This document shows, one piece after another, positions 16,431 to 30,835 of a DNA stretch of 64,000 nucleotides (the first letter of the stretch is position 1; each line of letters opens with the position of its first letter). The translations under genes were made by a program, and so were the position numbers. The notes beneath the pieces were generated by a model. The model saw only the letters and a program-made list of their open reading frames with translations, made no database searches and was not told the origin of the DNA. This DNA comes from Streptomyces spectabilis (GTDB taxonomy: Bacteria; Actinomycetota; Actinomycetes; Streptomycetales; Streptomycetaceae). The stretch spans positions 3,482,501 to 3,546,500 of the forward strand of contig NZ_CP023690.1 of NCBI RefSeq assembly GCF_008704795.1, given 5' to 3'.

Positions 16431-16646
16431 TCAAGGCACCTCCCCCCGGCTGCGTGCGTTCGCGTACGCCGTCGCCGCGCGCAGGCGCTCCGCCGACGTC
16501 GCCGTCCGCAGTTTCTCCGGGGCGCAGTCCCACTCCCGCCCGCCTCCGTACGGGCGCAGCTGTACGTACGGCCCCTCGTGGCCCATCACCCTGCCGACCC
16601 TGCCGGACCGGGTGTCCACCGCGTACGTCCCGATGGGGAGCCTCAT
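16431..16646 (-). CDS. Small conserved-type protein next to XRE/DUF397 pair
   Basis: 71 residues: MRLPIGTYAVDTRSGRVGRVM then GPYVQLRPYGGGREWDCAP and a charged helical end with ALA/ARG repeats. The first half looks like a small beta barrel (SH3-like). Start ATG 16646 overlaps the stop of the 57-residue gene upstream (ATGA), so the two are coupled. Genes of this type recur beside XRE-DUF397 loci in Streptomyces; function unknown. Confidence 0.7.
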   Translation of the reverse strand: MRLPIGTYAVDTRSGRVGRVMGHEGPYVQLRPYGGGREWDCAPEKLRTATSAERLRAATAYANARSRGEVP

Positions 16647-16816
16647 GGGTGCGCCCCCTCGGCCGGAAGCCGCGCGAAGGTCGCCGGGTCCACCCGCAGC
16701 GACGGCAACGAAATTCCCGCCCTCTCCAGGGCAGCGCGCAATTCTTTCACCGTGTCCTCCGCCTCTTCCACACATGCCGCCGAGTGCGACTCGCCGGCGG
16801 CGCCATTCGCCGTCAC
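16643..16816 (-). CDS. Very small protein coupled to the following gene
   Basis: 57 residues, GTG start at 16816 with AAGGGGAG upstream. Reads VTANGAAGESHSAACVEEAE, then a helix VKELRAALERAGISLPSLRV and a tail PATFARLPAEGAHP. The TGA at 16643-16645 overlaps the ATG of the 71-residue gene. Codon positions fit coding sequence. It is divergent from the XRE regulator at 16932, with 115 nt between. No domain recognised. It is acidic, so it might be a partner or modulator of the XRE system (inference). Confidence 0.65.
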   Translation of the reverse strand: MTANGAAGESHSAACVEEAEDTVKELRAALERAGISLPSLRVDPATFARLPAEGAHP

Positions 16817-16931
16817 GTGGCTCCCCTTAGCCGTCGAATTTCACGCTTCGTGTCTCCACGGTGACGCAGTGCGTCTAGAGTTGGCAGGAGTCTGTGCTCT
16901 ACAACGTCGGCGCAGAGGAGGGGAGTTATCC

Positions 16932-17774
16932 ATGGCCAAAGGTGCCCATGGGTCACGCCAGGCGGCCTGGGAGTTCTTCGGAACGGAGTTAAAGCGACGG
17001 CGCGAGAACGCGGGCCTCACCCAAGTGGACTTGGGGGCCCGCGTTTTTGTGTCCGGCGGCTACATCGGCCAATTCGAACAGGCCATTCGCAAGCCGCAGT
17101 TGGATGTGGCCCAGCGGATCGATGACGTCCTGCAAACCGATGGTTTTTTCGACCGGCTGTGGCGCAAGCTCATTCAGGATCAACCGTACGAGGAGTACTT
17201 CGCCCACGTCGCGGAGCTGGAGCGGCTGGCCACAAAGATCTGCGAGTTCGAGCCAGCGCTGGTTCCTGGCCTCCTCCAGACCCCCGAGTACGCACGAGCG
17301 CTCTACGTGGCAAGCAATCCGTTCGCCGCAGAGGAGTACATCGAGGAGCAGATCAGGGCTCGCATGGACCGGGCCCTGATCCTGAAGGACGCTACACGCC
17401 CGGTGTACTGGGCGATTCTGCACGAGACCGCCCTACGGGTGCCGGTTGGCGGCGCGGCCACCATGGCTGCGCAGTTGGACCGCCTCGCGGCGATGGTGCG
17501 GGAGCACAAGGTGTTGGTACAGGTACTCCCGTTCGTAGCTGGGGCCCATCCAAGGATGGGCAAGATGATGAAGCTGATGGACTTCGAGGACGCGCCGCCA
17601 ACTGTCTATACGGAAGGCGTGCATTCGGGCAATCTGCTGGACGAACCAGCGGTGGTGAAGCGTGTACAGGGCTCCTACGATCTACTCAGGGCCGCCGCGT
17701 TGTCGCCGGAGGCGTCCCTGGCCCTGATCCGGACGGCGGCGGAGGACCACAGACGATGCGCGAGGCCGACCTGA
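16932..17774 (+). CDS. XRE-family regulator with DUF5753 domain, TTA-containing
   Basis: 280 residues. N-terminal helix-turn-helix (LKRRRENAGLTQVDLGARVFVSGGYIGQFEQ, about residues 20-50), then the DUF5753 ligand or partner region (FEPALVPGLLQTPEYARAL ... VQVLPF ... DFED) typical of Scr1-type Streptomyces regulators. ATG 16932 follows GAGGAGGGG. Codon 20 is TTA (16989-16991), so translation should need the bldA tRNA-Leu and be delayed until development. Overlaps the DUF397 gene by 19 nt; such pairs behave as regulator plus small partner that influence sporulation and antibiotic production. Confidence 0.92.
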   Translation: MAKGAHGSRQAAWEFFGTELKRRRENAGLTQVDLGARVFVSGGYIGQFEQAIRKPQLDVAQRIDDVLQTDGFFDRLWRKLIQDQPYEEYFAHVAELERLATKICEFEPALVPGLLQTPEYARALYVASNPFAAEEYIEEQIRARMDRALILKDATRPVYWAILHETALRVPVGGAATMAAQLDRLAAMVREHKVLVQVLPFVAGAHPRMGKMMKLMDFEDAPPTVYTEGVHSGNLLDEPAVVKRVQGSYDLLRAAALSPEASLALIRTAAEDHRRCARPT

Positions 17775-17953
17775 GCACCGCCCAGTGGCACAAGAGCAGC
17801 TACAGCAGCGGCGACGGCGGTGAGAACTGCGTCGAAGTCGCCACCGGTGTGGATGGGGTGGTGCCGGTCCGGGACAGCAAAGTCCAGGGCGGCCGCGCCC
17901 TGGTGATAGGCGCGGCCGCCTGGAGGGCCTTCATCCGCGAGGTAGCCCGCTAG
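17756..17953 (+). CDS. DUF397 protein, partner of the XRE regulator
   Basis: 65 residues: STAQWHKSSYSSGDGGENCVEVA, VPVRDSKVQGGRALVIGAAAWRAFIREV. This is the textbook DUF397 pattern (WxKSSxSxxxGxxCVEVA, VRDSK, W..F). The 19-nt overlap with the regulator gene indicates coupled translation. In studied Streptomyces pairs (Scr1/Scr2-like, WhiJ/BldB-associated) the DUF397 partner counteracts the XRE protein; here that is inference. A dispersed repeat follows the stop. Confidence 0.92.
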   Translation: MREADLSTAQWHKSSYSSGDGGENCVEVATGVDGVVPVRDSKVQGGRALVIGAAAWRAFIREVAR

Positions 17954-17967
17954 GGGGCACCCCCAAA

Positions 17968-17994
17968 GGGGCGCGGGGAACTGCGCGACCAGCC
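17968..17994 (+). repeat. Dispersed Streptomyces-type repeat, copy 1
   Basis: 27-nt core beginning GGGGCGCGGGGAACTGCGCG and ending ACCAGCC, repeated exactly at 33775-33801 and 43150-43176. It sits between the DUF397 stop and the NRPS stop, and a GGGGGCACCCCC palindrome precedes it. Probably a terminator-associated intergenic repeat. Confidence 0.9.
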
Positions 17995-18010
17995 CCAGCG
18001 GAGCCGCAGG

Positions 18011-24631
<6,621 letters not shown>

Positions 24632-25104
24632 AAAAACTCCCTAGCTCAGAGTTCCGGAGCTAAAAATTCCGGAATCGTTGCCGAACATGAGGGCAGCCCG
24701 GACCCAGACCGGGCGTGAAGCAGGAGAGAAGCCGGCGCGAGGAAGGGGACCCCGGGAAGGGGCGCGCGACGGCTGGTCACCGGTAGTGAAAAACGGGGGC
24801 GCCACCCTTGCGGCACCACGACCGGGCGGAGAATTCGGCGATACCTCCATCCCCTCGCCGCGCCCGGATCCTTTGCCGGACCTTAACTCTCGCGCTCGTG
24901 CGAGCAAAAGATCAGAGAGCGTTCATCAAGGAGACCACTCTCTTTCCCCCACGCCCCTCAACTCGCCCTCCTACAAAGGGGATTGAGGTCGTCCGGATAT
25001 CCGGAACGCGCCTGCTGTCTGGTCGACAAGACAGTCGACAAGACAGGGGCGGCACCGGGAAATCGAAATCGGCGACACTCCGCCGAAGCGAATTCCCCGG
25101 CCGC
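24632..25104. promoter_or_regulatory. 473-nt control region upstream of the NRPS
   Basis: No plausible gene. Elements seen: TTCCGGA at 24652 and 24667, the latter inside palindrome ATTCCGGAAT; a perfect 14-bp palindrome TCCGGATATCCGGA (24992-25005); a tandem 12-bp direct repeat GTCGACAAGACA (25022-25033 and 25034-25045). Together with the preceding CTGTCT, the repeat makes a near-palindrome centred on GTCGAC. A GAGAG/CTCTC dyad lies at about 24915-24947. The density of dyads points to regulated NRPS transcription; the TetR encoded immediately upstream at 25105 is one possible binder. Confidence 0.55.
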
Positions 25105-25689
25105 TCAGCCGAGAACCCTCGCCACGTACGCGGCGAGCCGGTCCCGCACCTCCCGCGGCGCCATGCCCTCCACCGCGACCAGATGCTCCACCAGGTCCGC
25201 CCGCACCGCGGCGAGCAGCGCGTGCGCCGCGTACTCCGCGTCCGGCACGCCCCCGGCCGCGGCGAGGGCGTCCCGCAGGACGCCGTGCCACCAGCCGTAG
25301 TGCTCGGCCCGGTAGGGGCTACCGCCGCCCGACTCCTCCAGGGCGAGCGCGAGATGGCGGTGGTCGAGCTTGAAGCCGAGGAGCGCGTCCAGGAGCGCGG
25401 GGACGCGCTCGCGCGCGGGGGTGCCGGGGCCGAGCGGCGCGGGCCCCGACTCCACCGCCTCGCGCAGCGCGCCGCTGCGCGCCTCGAACACGGCGCGGAT
25501 CAGCCCGTCCCGGTCCCCGAACCGCCGGAACAGCGTGCCCTTGCCGACCCCGGCCGCCGCCGCGACCTGGTCCATGGACACGCCGCGCGGGCTCTCGCTG
25601 CGGGCGAAGAGGGCGTCGGCCGCGGCGAGGACCGCCTCGCGGTTGCGGGTCGCGTCGGCACGGGCCTTGCGCGCGGGCGTCTCGGGCAT
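25105..25689 (-). CDS. TetR family transcriptional regulator
   Basis: 194 residues. DNA-binding domain at about residues 14-60: AVLAAADALFARSESPRGVSMDQVAAAAGVGKGTLFRRFGDRDGL. The C-terminal ligand domain includes a conserved-looking HRHLALALEESGGGSPYRAEHYGWWHGVLRDAL. ATG 25689. Divergent from the SnoaL-like/NmrA-like pair; two tandem dyads in the 83-nt gap are its probable operators. Its 3' end faces the NRPS control region on the same strand, so read-through into the NRPS is conceivable. Confidence 0.92.
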   Translation of the reverse strand: MPETPARKARADATRNREAVLAAADALFARSESPRGVSMDQVAAAAGVGKGTLFRRFGDRDGLIRAVFEARSGALREAVESGPAPLGPGTPARERVPALLDALLGFKLDHRHLALALEESGGGSPYRAEHYGWWHGVLRDALAAAGGVPDAEYAAHALLAAVRADLVEHLVAVEGMAPREVRDRLAAYVARVLG

Positions 25690-25707
25690 GGGCTCACCTT
25701 TACAAAG

Positions 25708-25748
25708 CGGACTGACGGTCCGTATCGTCGAAGCGGACCAGCAGTCCG
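25708..25748. promoter_or_regulatory. Tandem CGGAC-N5-GTCCG operators
   Basis: CGGAC-TGACG-GTCCG (25708-25722) and CGGAC-CAGCA-GTCCG (25734-25748), centres 26 bp apart, each preceded by AG. They sit in the 83-nt gap between the divergent TetR and SnoaL-like genes, the standard position for TetR autoregulation and repression of the divergent operon. Confidence 0.75.
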
Positions 25749-25772
25749 AATCGTAAGGGACGGTACTCCCCC

Positions 25773-26204
25773 ATGCCCACTTCCCTACCCTCTTCCCCCA
25801 GCCCCGCCGACCTCTTCCGGCACGGCCTCGACCTCCTGCTCCACGGCGACATGGAGGGCTGGACGGCCCTCTTCGCCGAGGACGCCGTCGCCGAGTTCCC
25901 CTTCGCGCCCGAGGGCTACCCCCGGCGGCTCGACGGGCGCGCCGCCCTCGCCGCGTATCTGCGCGGCCTCGGCGACCACATCGCGTACGACGCGTTCCCG
26001 TACGTGGAGATCCACGAGACCGGCGAGCCGGGCACGATCGTGGTGGAGATGCGCGCCGAGGGCCGCGTGCTCGCGACCGGCGGCCCCTTCGCGATGGCCT
26101 ACGTCGTGATCGTCACGGTCGGGGACGGCCTTATCGTCCGCTATCGCGACTACTGGAACCCGCTCGCCCTGCCCGCGTCCCTGACGGCGGCCGTCCATGA
26201 CTGA
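25773..26204 (+). CDS. SnoaL/NTF2-like protein
   Basis: 143 residues with the cone-shaped NTF2 fold pattern: DLFRHGLDLLLHGDMEGWTALFAEDAVAEFPFAPEGYPRRLDGRAALAAYL, then strands ending in VRYRDYWNPLAL. Such proteins act as small isomerases or cyclases, or bind and hydrolyse small molecules; no catalytic residue can be named safely. Overlaps the following NmrA-like gene by 8 nt, so the two are coupled. Controlled presumably by the divergent TetR. Confidence 0.85.
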   Translation: MPTSLPSSPSPADLFRHGLDLLLHGDMEGWTALFAEDAVAEFPFAPEGYPRRLDGRAALAAYLRGLGDHIAYDAFPYVEIHETGEPGTIVVEMRAEGRVLATGGPFAMAYVVIVTVGDGLIVRYRDYWNPLALPASLTAAVHD

Positions 26205-27087
26205 GCCGCTGACGGTCCTGGTCACGGGGGCGACCGGCACCACCGGCAGCCGTGTCGCCGCCCGGCTCTCCGGCCTCGGCCACACCGTGCGCGCCGCGAG
26301 CCGGCGCGCCGGAGCGGGCCCCGGCCGCGTCGGGTTCGACTGGTACGACCCGGGCACGCACGCGGAGGCCCTGCGCGGCGCCGACCGCGTCTATCTGGTC
26401 CCGCCCGTCGCCGAGCCCGAACCGGCCGCCGTCATGGGGCCCTTCCTGGAGCGGGCCCGCGCGGCGGGCGTGACGCGCGTGGTCCTGCTCGGCTCGTCGG
26501 CCATCGAGGCGGGCGGCCCCGGGGTCGGCCGGGTGCACCAGCTCCTCGCCGACGACGGCCCCTTCGATCAGTGGGCCGTGCTCCGCCCCTCGTGGTTCAT
26601 GCAGAACTTCACCGGGGACCATCTGCACGCCACCGGCATCCGGGACGAGGGCGTGCTCACCACCGCCACCGGCGACGGGCGTGTCGGCTTCGTCGACGCC
26701 GACGACATCGCCGCCGTGGCCGCCCGCGCCCTCACGGACCCGGTCGCACCGGGGCCCGACCTCGTCGTCACCGGACCGGAGGCACTGACGTACGCCGAGG
26801 TGGCGGCGGTCGTCACCCGCGTCACCGGGCGCGCCGTGCGCCACCGGGCCGTGTCCCCGGACGCGCTCGCGGCCCGCCTCACCGGGCTCGGCATGCCCGC
26901 CGCCTTCGCCCGGCTGCTCGCCGCGCTCGACGACGGGATCAGCGGTGGCGCGCAGGACCGGGTCACCGACACCGTCGAGCGCGTCACGGGCGCGGCGCCG
27001 CGGTCCTTCGCGGAGATGTACGCGGAGCACCACGCGTCGTCGCCCTACGCGTCGTCGCGCTCCACGGCCACCGCCCCGTCGCGGTAG
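26197..27087 (+). CDS. NmrA-like NAD(P)-binding reductase
   Basis: 296 residues, atypical short-chain dehydrogenase. Nucleotide-binding LVTGATGTTGSRVAARL at residues 7-23, then VYLVPP, RVVLLGSSAI and a WAVLRPSWFMQNF segment typical of the NmrA/azoreductase-like (ergot alkaloid EasG-like) group. The catalytic Tyr-Lys pair of classical SDRs is absent, as usual in this group. Likely a quinone- or metabolite-sensing reductase induced by the TetR ligand. Its 3' end overlaps the convergent GH42 gene by 43 nt. Confidence 0.9.
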   Translation: MTEPLTVLVTGATGTTGSRVAARLSGLGHTVRAASRRAGAGPGRVGFDWYDPGTHAEALRGADRVYLVPPVAEPEPAAVMGPFLERARAAGVTRVVLLGSSAIEAGGPGVGRVHQLLADDGPFDQWAVLRPSWFMQNFTGDHLHATGIRDEGVLTTATGDGRVGFVDADDIAAVAARALTDPVAPGPDLVVTGPEALTYAEVAAVVTRVTGRAVRHRAVSPDALAARLTGLGMPAAFARLLAALDDGISGGAQDRVTDTVERVTGAAPRSFAEMYAEHHASSPYASSRSTATAPSR

Positions 27088-28964
27088 TCGAGGCGCACCC
27101 GCAGCCGCTCCCCCGCCGCCGTGACCCGGGTGCGCACCTGCACGCCCTCGGGGAGCCCCGCCACGGCCGGGCGCACCCCGCACTCGGCGCGCACCCGGTC
27201 GAGCAGTTCCCGCAGCGCCTTCGGGCCGGGGTCGCACGCCACGTACCAGGCGGTGCCCCGCCCGTAGGCGTGCCGGGTCACGGCGGGGCCCTCGGCTCCG
27301 TCCGCGCCGCCCGGGCCCGGCACGGCCTCGGCGCCCTCCAGGCGGAGCACCTCCGCCCAGCCCCCGTCCGCGCGCGGCGCGAACTCCTCCACCGTCAGGC
27401 CGAGGACCTCCCGGAACGGCCCCGGATAGCCGCCCAGGTACACCCGGTCGTGCTCGTCGGTGATCCCGGAGAAGTACGACATCACGAGGGTGCCGCCGCC
27501 TTCCACGTACGCCACCAGACGTGCGGCCGCCTCCCGCGACACGGAGTACAGGTGCGGCACGAGGAGCAGCCGATAGGCCGTCAGATCCCCGTCGAGCGGC
27601 ACCACGTCGCACGCTACAGAGGCGTCGTAGAGGGGCCGGTGGTACGCGAGCGCGCCCTCCAGATAGTCCACCTCGCTCGGGTGGGCGCCCGTCTCCAGCG
27701 CCCACCAGGCGGGCCAGTCGAGCAGGAGCGCCGCGTCCGCCCGCTCCGGCACCGCCCCGAGCAGTTCGGGCCGCCCGGCGAGCTCGGCGCCCAGCTCGGC
27801 GGCCTCGCGGAAGATCCGGGTGTCGGGGCCCGCGTGCGGCACCATCGCCGAGTGGAACTTCTCCGCGCCGCCGCGCGACTGGCGCCACTGGAAGAACAGG
27901 ACCGCGTCCGCGCCGTGCGCCACCGCCTGCCAGCTGTCCAGGCGCATCCGGCCGGGCGGCTTGCGGCCGTTGTGGGGCCGCCAGTTGACCGCCGACGGCG
28001 CCTGTTCGAGCAGCAGCCAGGGCCGCCCGCCCTTCAAGCCGCGCATCACGTCGTACGAGAAGGCCGCGCGCCGGGCGGCGTCCGGGTCGTGCGGGTCGGG
28101 ATAGGAGTCGTACGAGACGACGTCGAGGTGCGGCGCCCAGCGGAAGAGGTCCAGGGTCCTTGCCACGGGCACGAAGTTGGTGGTGACGGGCACACCGGGC
28201 GCGAGGCGGGCGAGCACGGCCTTCTCCGCCAGATAGCAGTCGAGCAATTCATCGGATGAGAAGCGCCAGTAGTCGGCGAGCTGGGCCGGATTGCGGAAGG
28301 ACGGCGCGGTGCGCGGGGTGTGGATCTCCTCCCAGGCGGCGTAGTGCTGCGACCAGAAAGTGGTGGACCAGGCGTCGTTGAGGGCGTCCAGGGTCGCGTA
28401 GCGGGCGCGCAGCCAGTCGCGGAACGCGGCCGCGGACACCGGGCAGTGGCAGTGCCGCGAGACGTGGCAGCCGTACTCGTTGCCGATGTGCCACAGGGCG
28501 AGCGCGGGGTGGTCCGCGTACCGCCCGGCGAGCCGCTCCACCAGGCGCACCGCGTACCGCCGGAAGACGGGACTCGACGGGCACCAGTGCTGGCGCGAGC
28601 CCGGGTAGAGCCGGGTGCCGTCCTCCAGGACGGGCAGTGTCTCGGGGTGCAGCCGGGCCAGCCACGGCGGCGGCGACGCCGTCATCGTCGCCAGGCAGAC
28701 CCGCACGCCCGCGGCGGCGAGCCGGTCCATGTGGTCGTCCAGCCAGGTGAAGTCGTAGCCGCCGGGCGTCGGTTCGGTGCGCGCCCATGCGAAGATCCCG
28801 AGCGTGACGAGGCCGACCCGCGCCTCCCGCATCAGCTCGACGTCCTCGGCGTGCACGTCCGGGCCCCACTGCTCGGGGTTGTAGTCCCCGCCGAAGCCCA
28901 CGGATCCCAGCGGTCCGCGCCACCACCGGAGCCGCCCGCTCTCCTCGCCCACGTCCCGAAACAC
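27045..28964 (-). CDS. Beta-galactosidase, glycoside hydrolase family 42
   Basis: 639 residues. GH42 TIM barrel with FGGDYNPEQW at the start, acid/base Glu163 in HIGNEYG and nucleophile Glu320 in LLLEQAPS. The metal-site cysteine cluster YGCHVSRHCHC is present, followed by the trimerisation and beta domains. No signal peptide, so it is intracellular: it should cleave beta-galactosides imported by the divergently encoded ABC transporter. GTG 28964 has a weak ribosome binding site; another GTG 15 nt downstream is possible. Its 3' end overlaps the NmrA-like gene by 43 nt. Confidence 0.93.
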   Translation of the reverse strand: MFRDVGEESGRLRWWRGPLGSVGFGGDYNPEQWGPDVHAEDVELMREARVGLVTLGIFAWARTEPTPGGYDFTWLDDHMDRLAAAGVRVCLATMTASPPPWLARLHPETLPVLEDGTRLYPGSRQHWCPSSPVFRRYAVRLVERLAGRYADHPALALWHIGNEYGCHVSRHCHCPVSAAAFRDWLRARYATLDALNDAWSTTFWSQHYAAWEEIHTPRTAPSFRNPAQLADYWRFSSDELLDCYLAEKAVLARLAPGVPVTTNFVPVARTLDLFRWAPHLDVVSYDSYPDPHDPDAARRAAFSYDVMRGLKGGRPWLLLEQAPSAVNWRPHNGRKPPGRMRLDSWQAVAHGADAVLFFQWRQSRGGAEKFHSAMVPHAGPDTRIFREAAELGAELAGRPELLGAVPERADAALLLDWPAWWALETGAHPSEVDYLEGALAYHRPLYDASVACDVVPLDGDLTAYRLLLVPHLYSVSREAAARLVAYVEGGGTLVMSYFSGITDEHDRVYLGGYPGPFREVLGLTVEEFAPRADGGWAEVLRLEGAEAVPGPGGADGAEGPAVTRHAYGRGTAWYVACDPGPKALRELLDRVRAECGVRPAVAGLPEGVQVRTRVTAAGERLRVRLDYRDGAVAVERDDA

Positions 28965-28978
28965 CCCCGTCCGACACC

Positions 28979-29035
28979 TTGACCAGGCCCTGGCCCGCTC
29001 CTATGGTCGCTGCGCCAGCACGACGTAGGACGTCG
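28979..29035 (+). promoter_or_regulatory. Promoter of the ABC transporter operon with an operator
   Basis: TTGACC (28979-28984), a 17-nt spacer, TATGGT (29002-29007), then an inverted repeat CGACGT-AGG-ACGTCG (29021-29035) just after the expected transcription start. A leader of about 150 nt precedes the first gene. The dyad position suggests repression; no regulator gene lies in the cluster, so the regulator is unidentified. Confidence 0.6.
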
Positions 29036-29170
29036 GACCTTTCCGCCGCAGCGTACTCCCGCGGGGCCCGCCCGGACCCGCGGCCGCACCGCGATCCGCG
29101 CACTCATCCCCCGACCCGATCCGCACCGGTACGTGGGGAGCTCTCTCCTCACTCCTTCAGGGAGGCACTC

Positions 29171-30796
29171 GTGAGCGACCCCATCCCCGTGACACGTGAC
29201 GGCGACGGACCCGGTCGGCGGTCCTTCCTGAGGTACTCCGGCGCCGTGGGCGCGGCCGCGGGCCTCGGCGGCGGGCTCGTGGCGTGCGGCGGGCCCGAGT
29301 CCACCAACGAGACCGGCGGCGGGGGCGGGACCCTGACCGCCGTCATCGGATACGGCAACGACGGCAGTTGGGACCCCACGCAGACGGCGTCCGCGTTCGC
29401 CATGGCGGGTAACGAACACATCTACGAGGCGCTGCTCGGCACCGACCCGATCAGCCGCGAGCCGTACCCGCAGCTCGCCACCGCCGTGCCGAGCGACCTG
29501 AAGGCGACGACCTGGAAGTTCGAGCTGCGGGCGGGCGCCAAGTGGCACGACGGGAAGCCGGTCACCGCCGACGACGTGGTGTTCGTCTTCGACCGCATCC
29601 TGGACCCCGAAACGCAGACCCTGGCCAAGGGCTTCTTCGCGGGCTGGCTCAAGGAGGTGCGCAAGGTCGACGCGCGGAACGTGGAGCTCGTGCTCAAGTT
29701 CCCCTTCCCCGACGGCGCCGCGCGGCTCACCCTCGCCAAGATCATGCCGAAGCACGTGTACTCCCGGGCGGGCGCGTGGGAGGACGCCACCAAGGGCAAG
29801 GCCATCGGCTCGGGCCCGTACCGGCAGGCCTCGCACCACCCGAAGTCGAACACGACGTTCGAGGCGTACGACGACTACAACGGGCCCCGCAGGGCCGCCT
29901 TCAAGAAGATGAACTGGCTGACGATCGTGGAGGCCGCCCCGCGCGTCGCCAAGATCTCCGGCGGCAGCGCGGACGCGCAGATCTCCGACAACATCCCGTA
30001 CGCCAACATCGAGCAGCTCAAGGGCGGCGGCATGACCGTCGAGGGCGGCGCCGGGATGAACAACCTCTTCCTGATGTTCAACACCGAGCACAAGCCCTTC
30101 GACGACGTCCGCGTCCGCCAGGCGCTGCACTACGCCATCGACCGCGCGAAGATGATCGACGTCGCCCTGAAGGGGCACGGCAAGGCCGCCACGTCCTTCC
30201 TCAACGAGGGCAACCCCAGCTACCGCCCCGCCAGGACCGTGTACGGGTACGACCCCAAGAAGGCCAAGGAGCTGCTGAAGGAGGCCGGGGTCTCGGGCCT
30301 GCGGGTCAACCTCATGGCCGTCAACGTCAGCTGGATCACCGACTGCCTGCCCACCATCAAGGCCTCCTGGGACGCCATCGGCGTCAGGACCACGCTCGAT
30401 CCGCAGGAGACCACGGCCGTCTTCACCAAGCTGGACCAGAAGAAGGACTACCAGGTCGTCGCGGCCGCCTCGAACCCCAACCAGTTCGGCATCGAGGCCG
30501 ACCTGATCATGCACTACAACTACGGCCCCGAGAACATCTGGATGGGCTACGCCCGCTGGGCGCGCAGCGCCCGCGCCAAGGAGCTGTTCCGGCTCATGGA
30601 CAAGGCGACGCGCGAGTCCGACGCCACCCGCAAGAAGACCATGGTCCAGGACTACATCGACCTCGTCGCCGAGGAGGCCGTGCTCTACCCCGTCGTCCAC
30701 AACGAGCTGATGACGGCGTGGAACCCCAAGCGGCTCAGCGGCATAAGGCCGCAGCCCTACCCGGGCATCAACGTCCTCCAGGCCCAGTGGGTCTGA
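29171..30796 (+). CDS. Dpp/Opp-type ABC transporter substrate-binding lipoprotein
   Basis: 541 residues, SBP family 5 (SBP_bac_5). Twin-arginine signal GRRSFLRYSGAVGAAAGLGG leads into lipobox LVACG, so it is a Tat-exported lipoprotein. Family features: WKFELRAGAKWHDGKPVTADDVVFVFDRI and DDVRVRQALHYAIDRAKM. GTG 29171 follows AGGGAGG. Family members bind peptides, nickel, oligosaccharides or sialic acid; a GH42 beta-galactosidase and a DapA/NanA-like aldolase in the cluster favour a glycan or sugar-acid ligand (inference). First gene of a five-gene operon. Confidence 0.93.
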   Translation: MSDPIPVTRDGDGPGRRSFLRYSGAVGAAAGLGGGLVACGGPESTNETGGGGGTLTAVIGYGNDGSWDPTQTASAFAMAGNEHIYEALLGTDPISREPYPQLATAVPSDLKATTWKFELRAGAKWHDGKPVTADDVVFVFDRILDPETQTLAKGFFAGWLKEVRKVDARNVELVLKFPFPDGAARLTLAKIMPKHVYSRAGAWEDATKGKAIGSGPYRQASHHPKSNTTFEAYDDYNGPRRAAFKKMNWLTIVEAAPRVAKISGGSADAQISDNIPYANIEQLKGGGMTVEGGAGMNNLFLMFNTEHKPFDDVRVRQALHYAIDRAKMIDVALKGHGKAATSFLNEGNPSYRPARTVYGYDPKKAKELLKEAGVSGLRVNLMAVNVSWITDCLPTIKASWDAIGVRTTLDPQETTAVFTKLDQKKDYQVVAAASNPNQFGIEADLIMHYNYGPENIWMGYARWARSARAKELFRLMDKATRESDATRKKTMVQDYIDLVAEEAVLYPVVHNELMTAWNPKRLSGIRPQPYPGINVLQAQWV

Positions 30797-30835
30797 CGGG
30801 CGCGAACCGCGAGCCGACCTGAGGAGCCGTACCAC

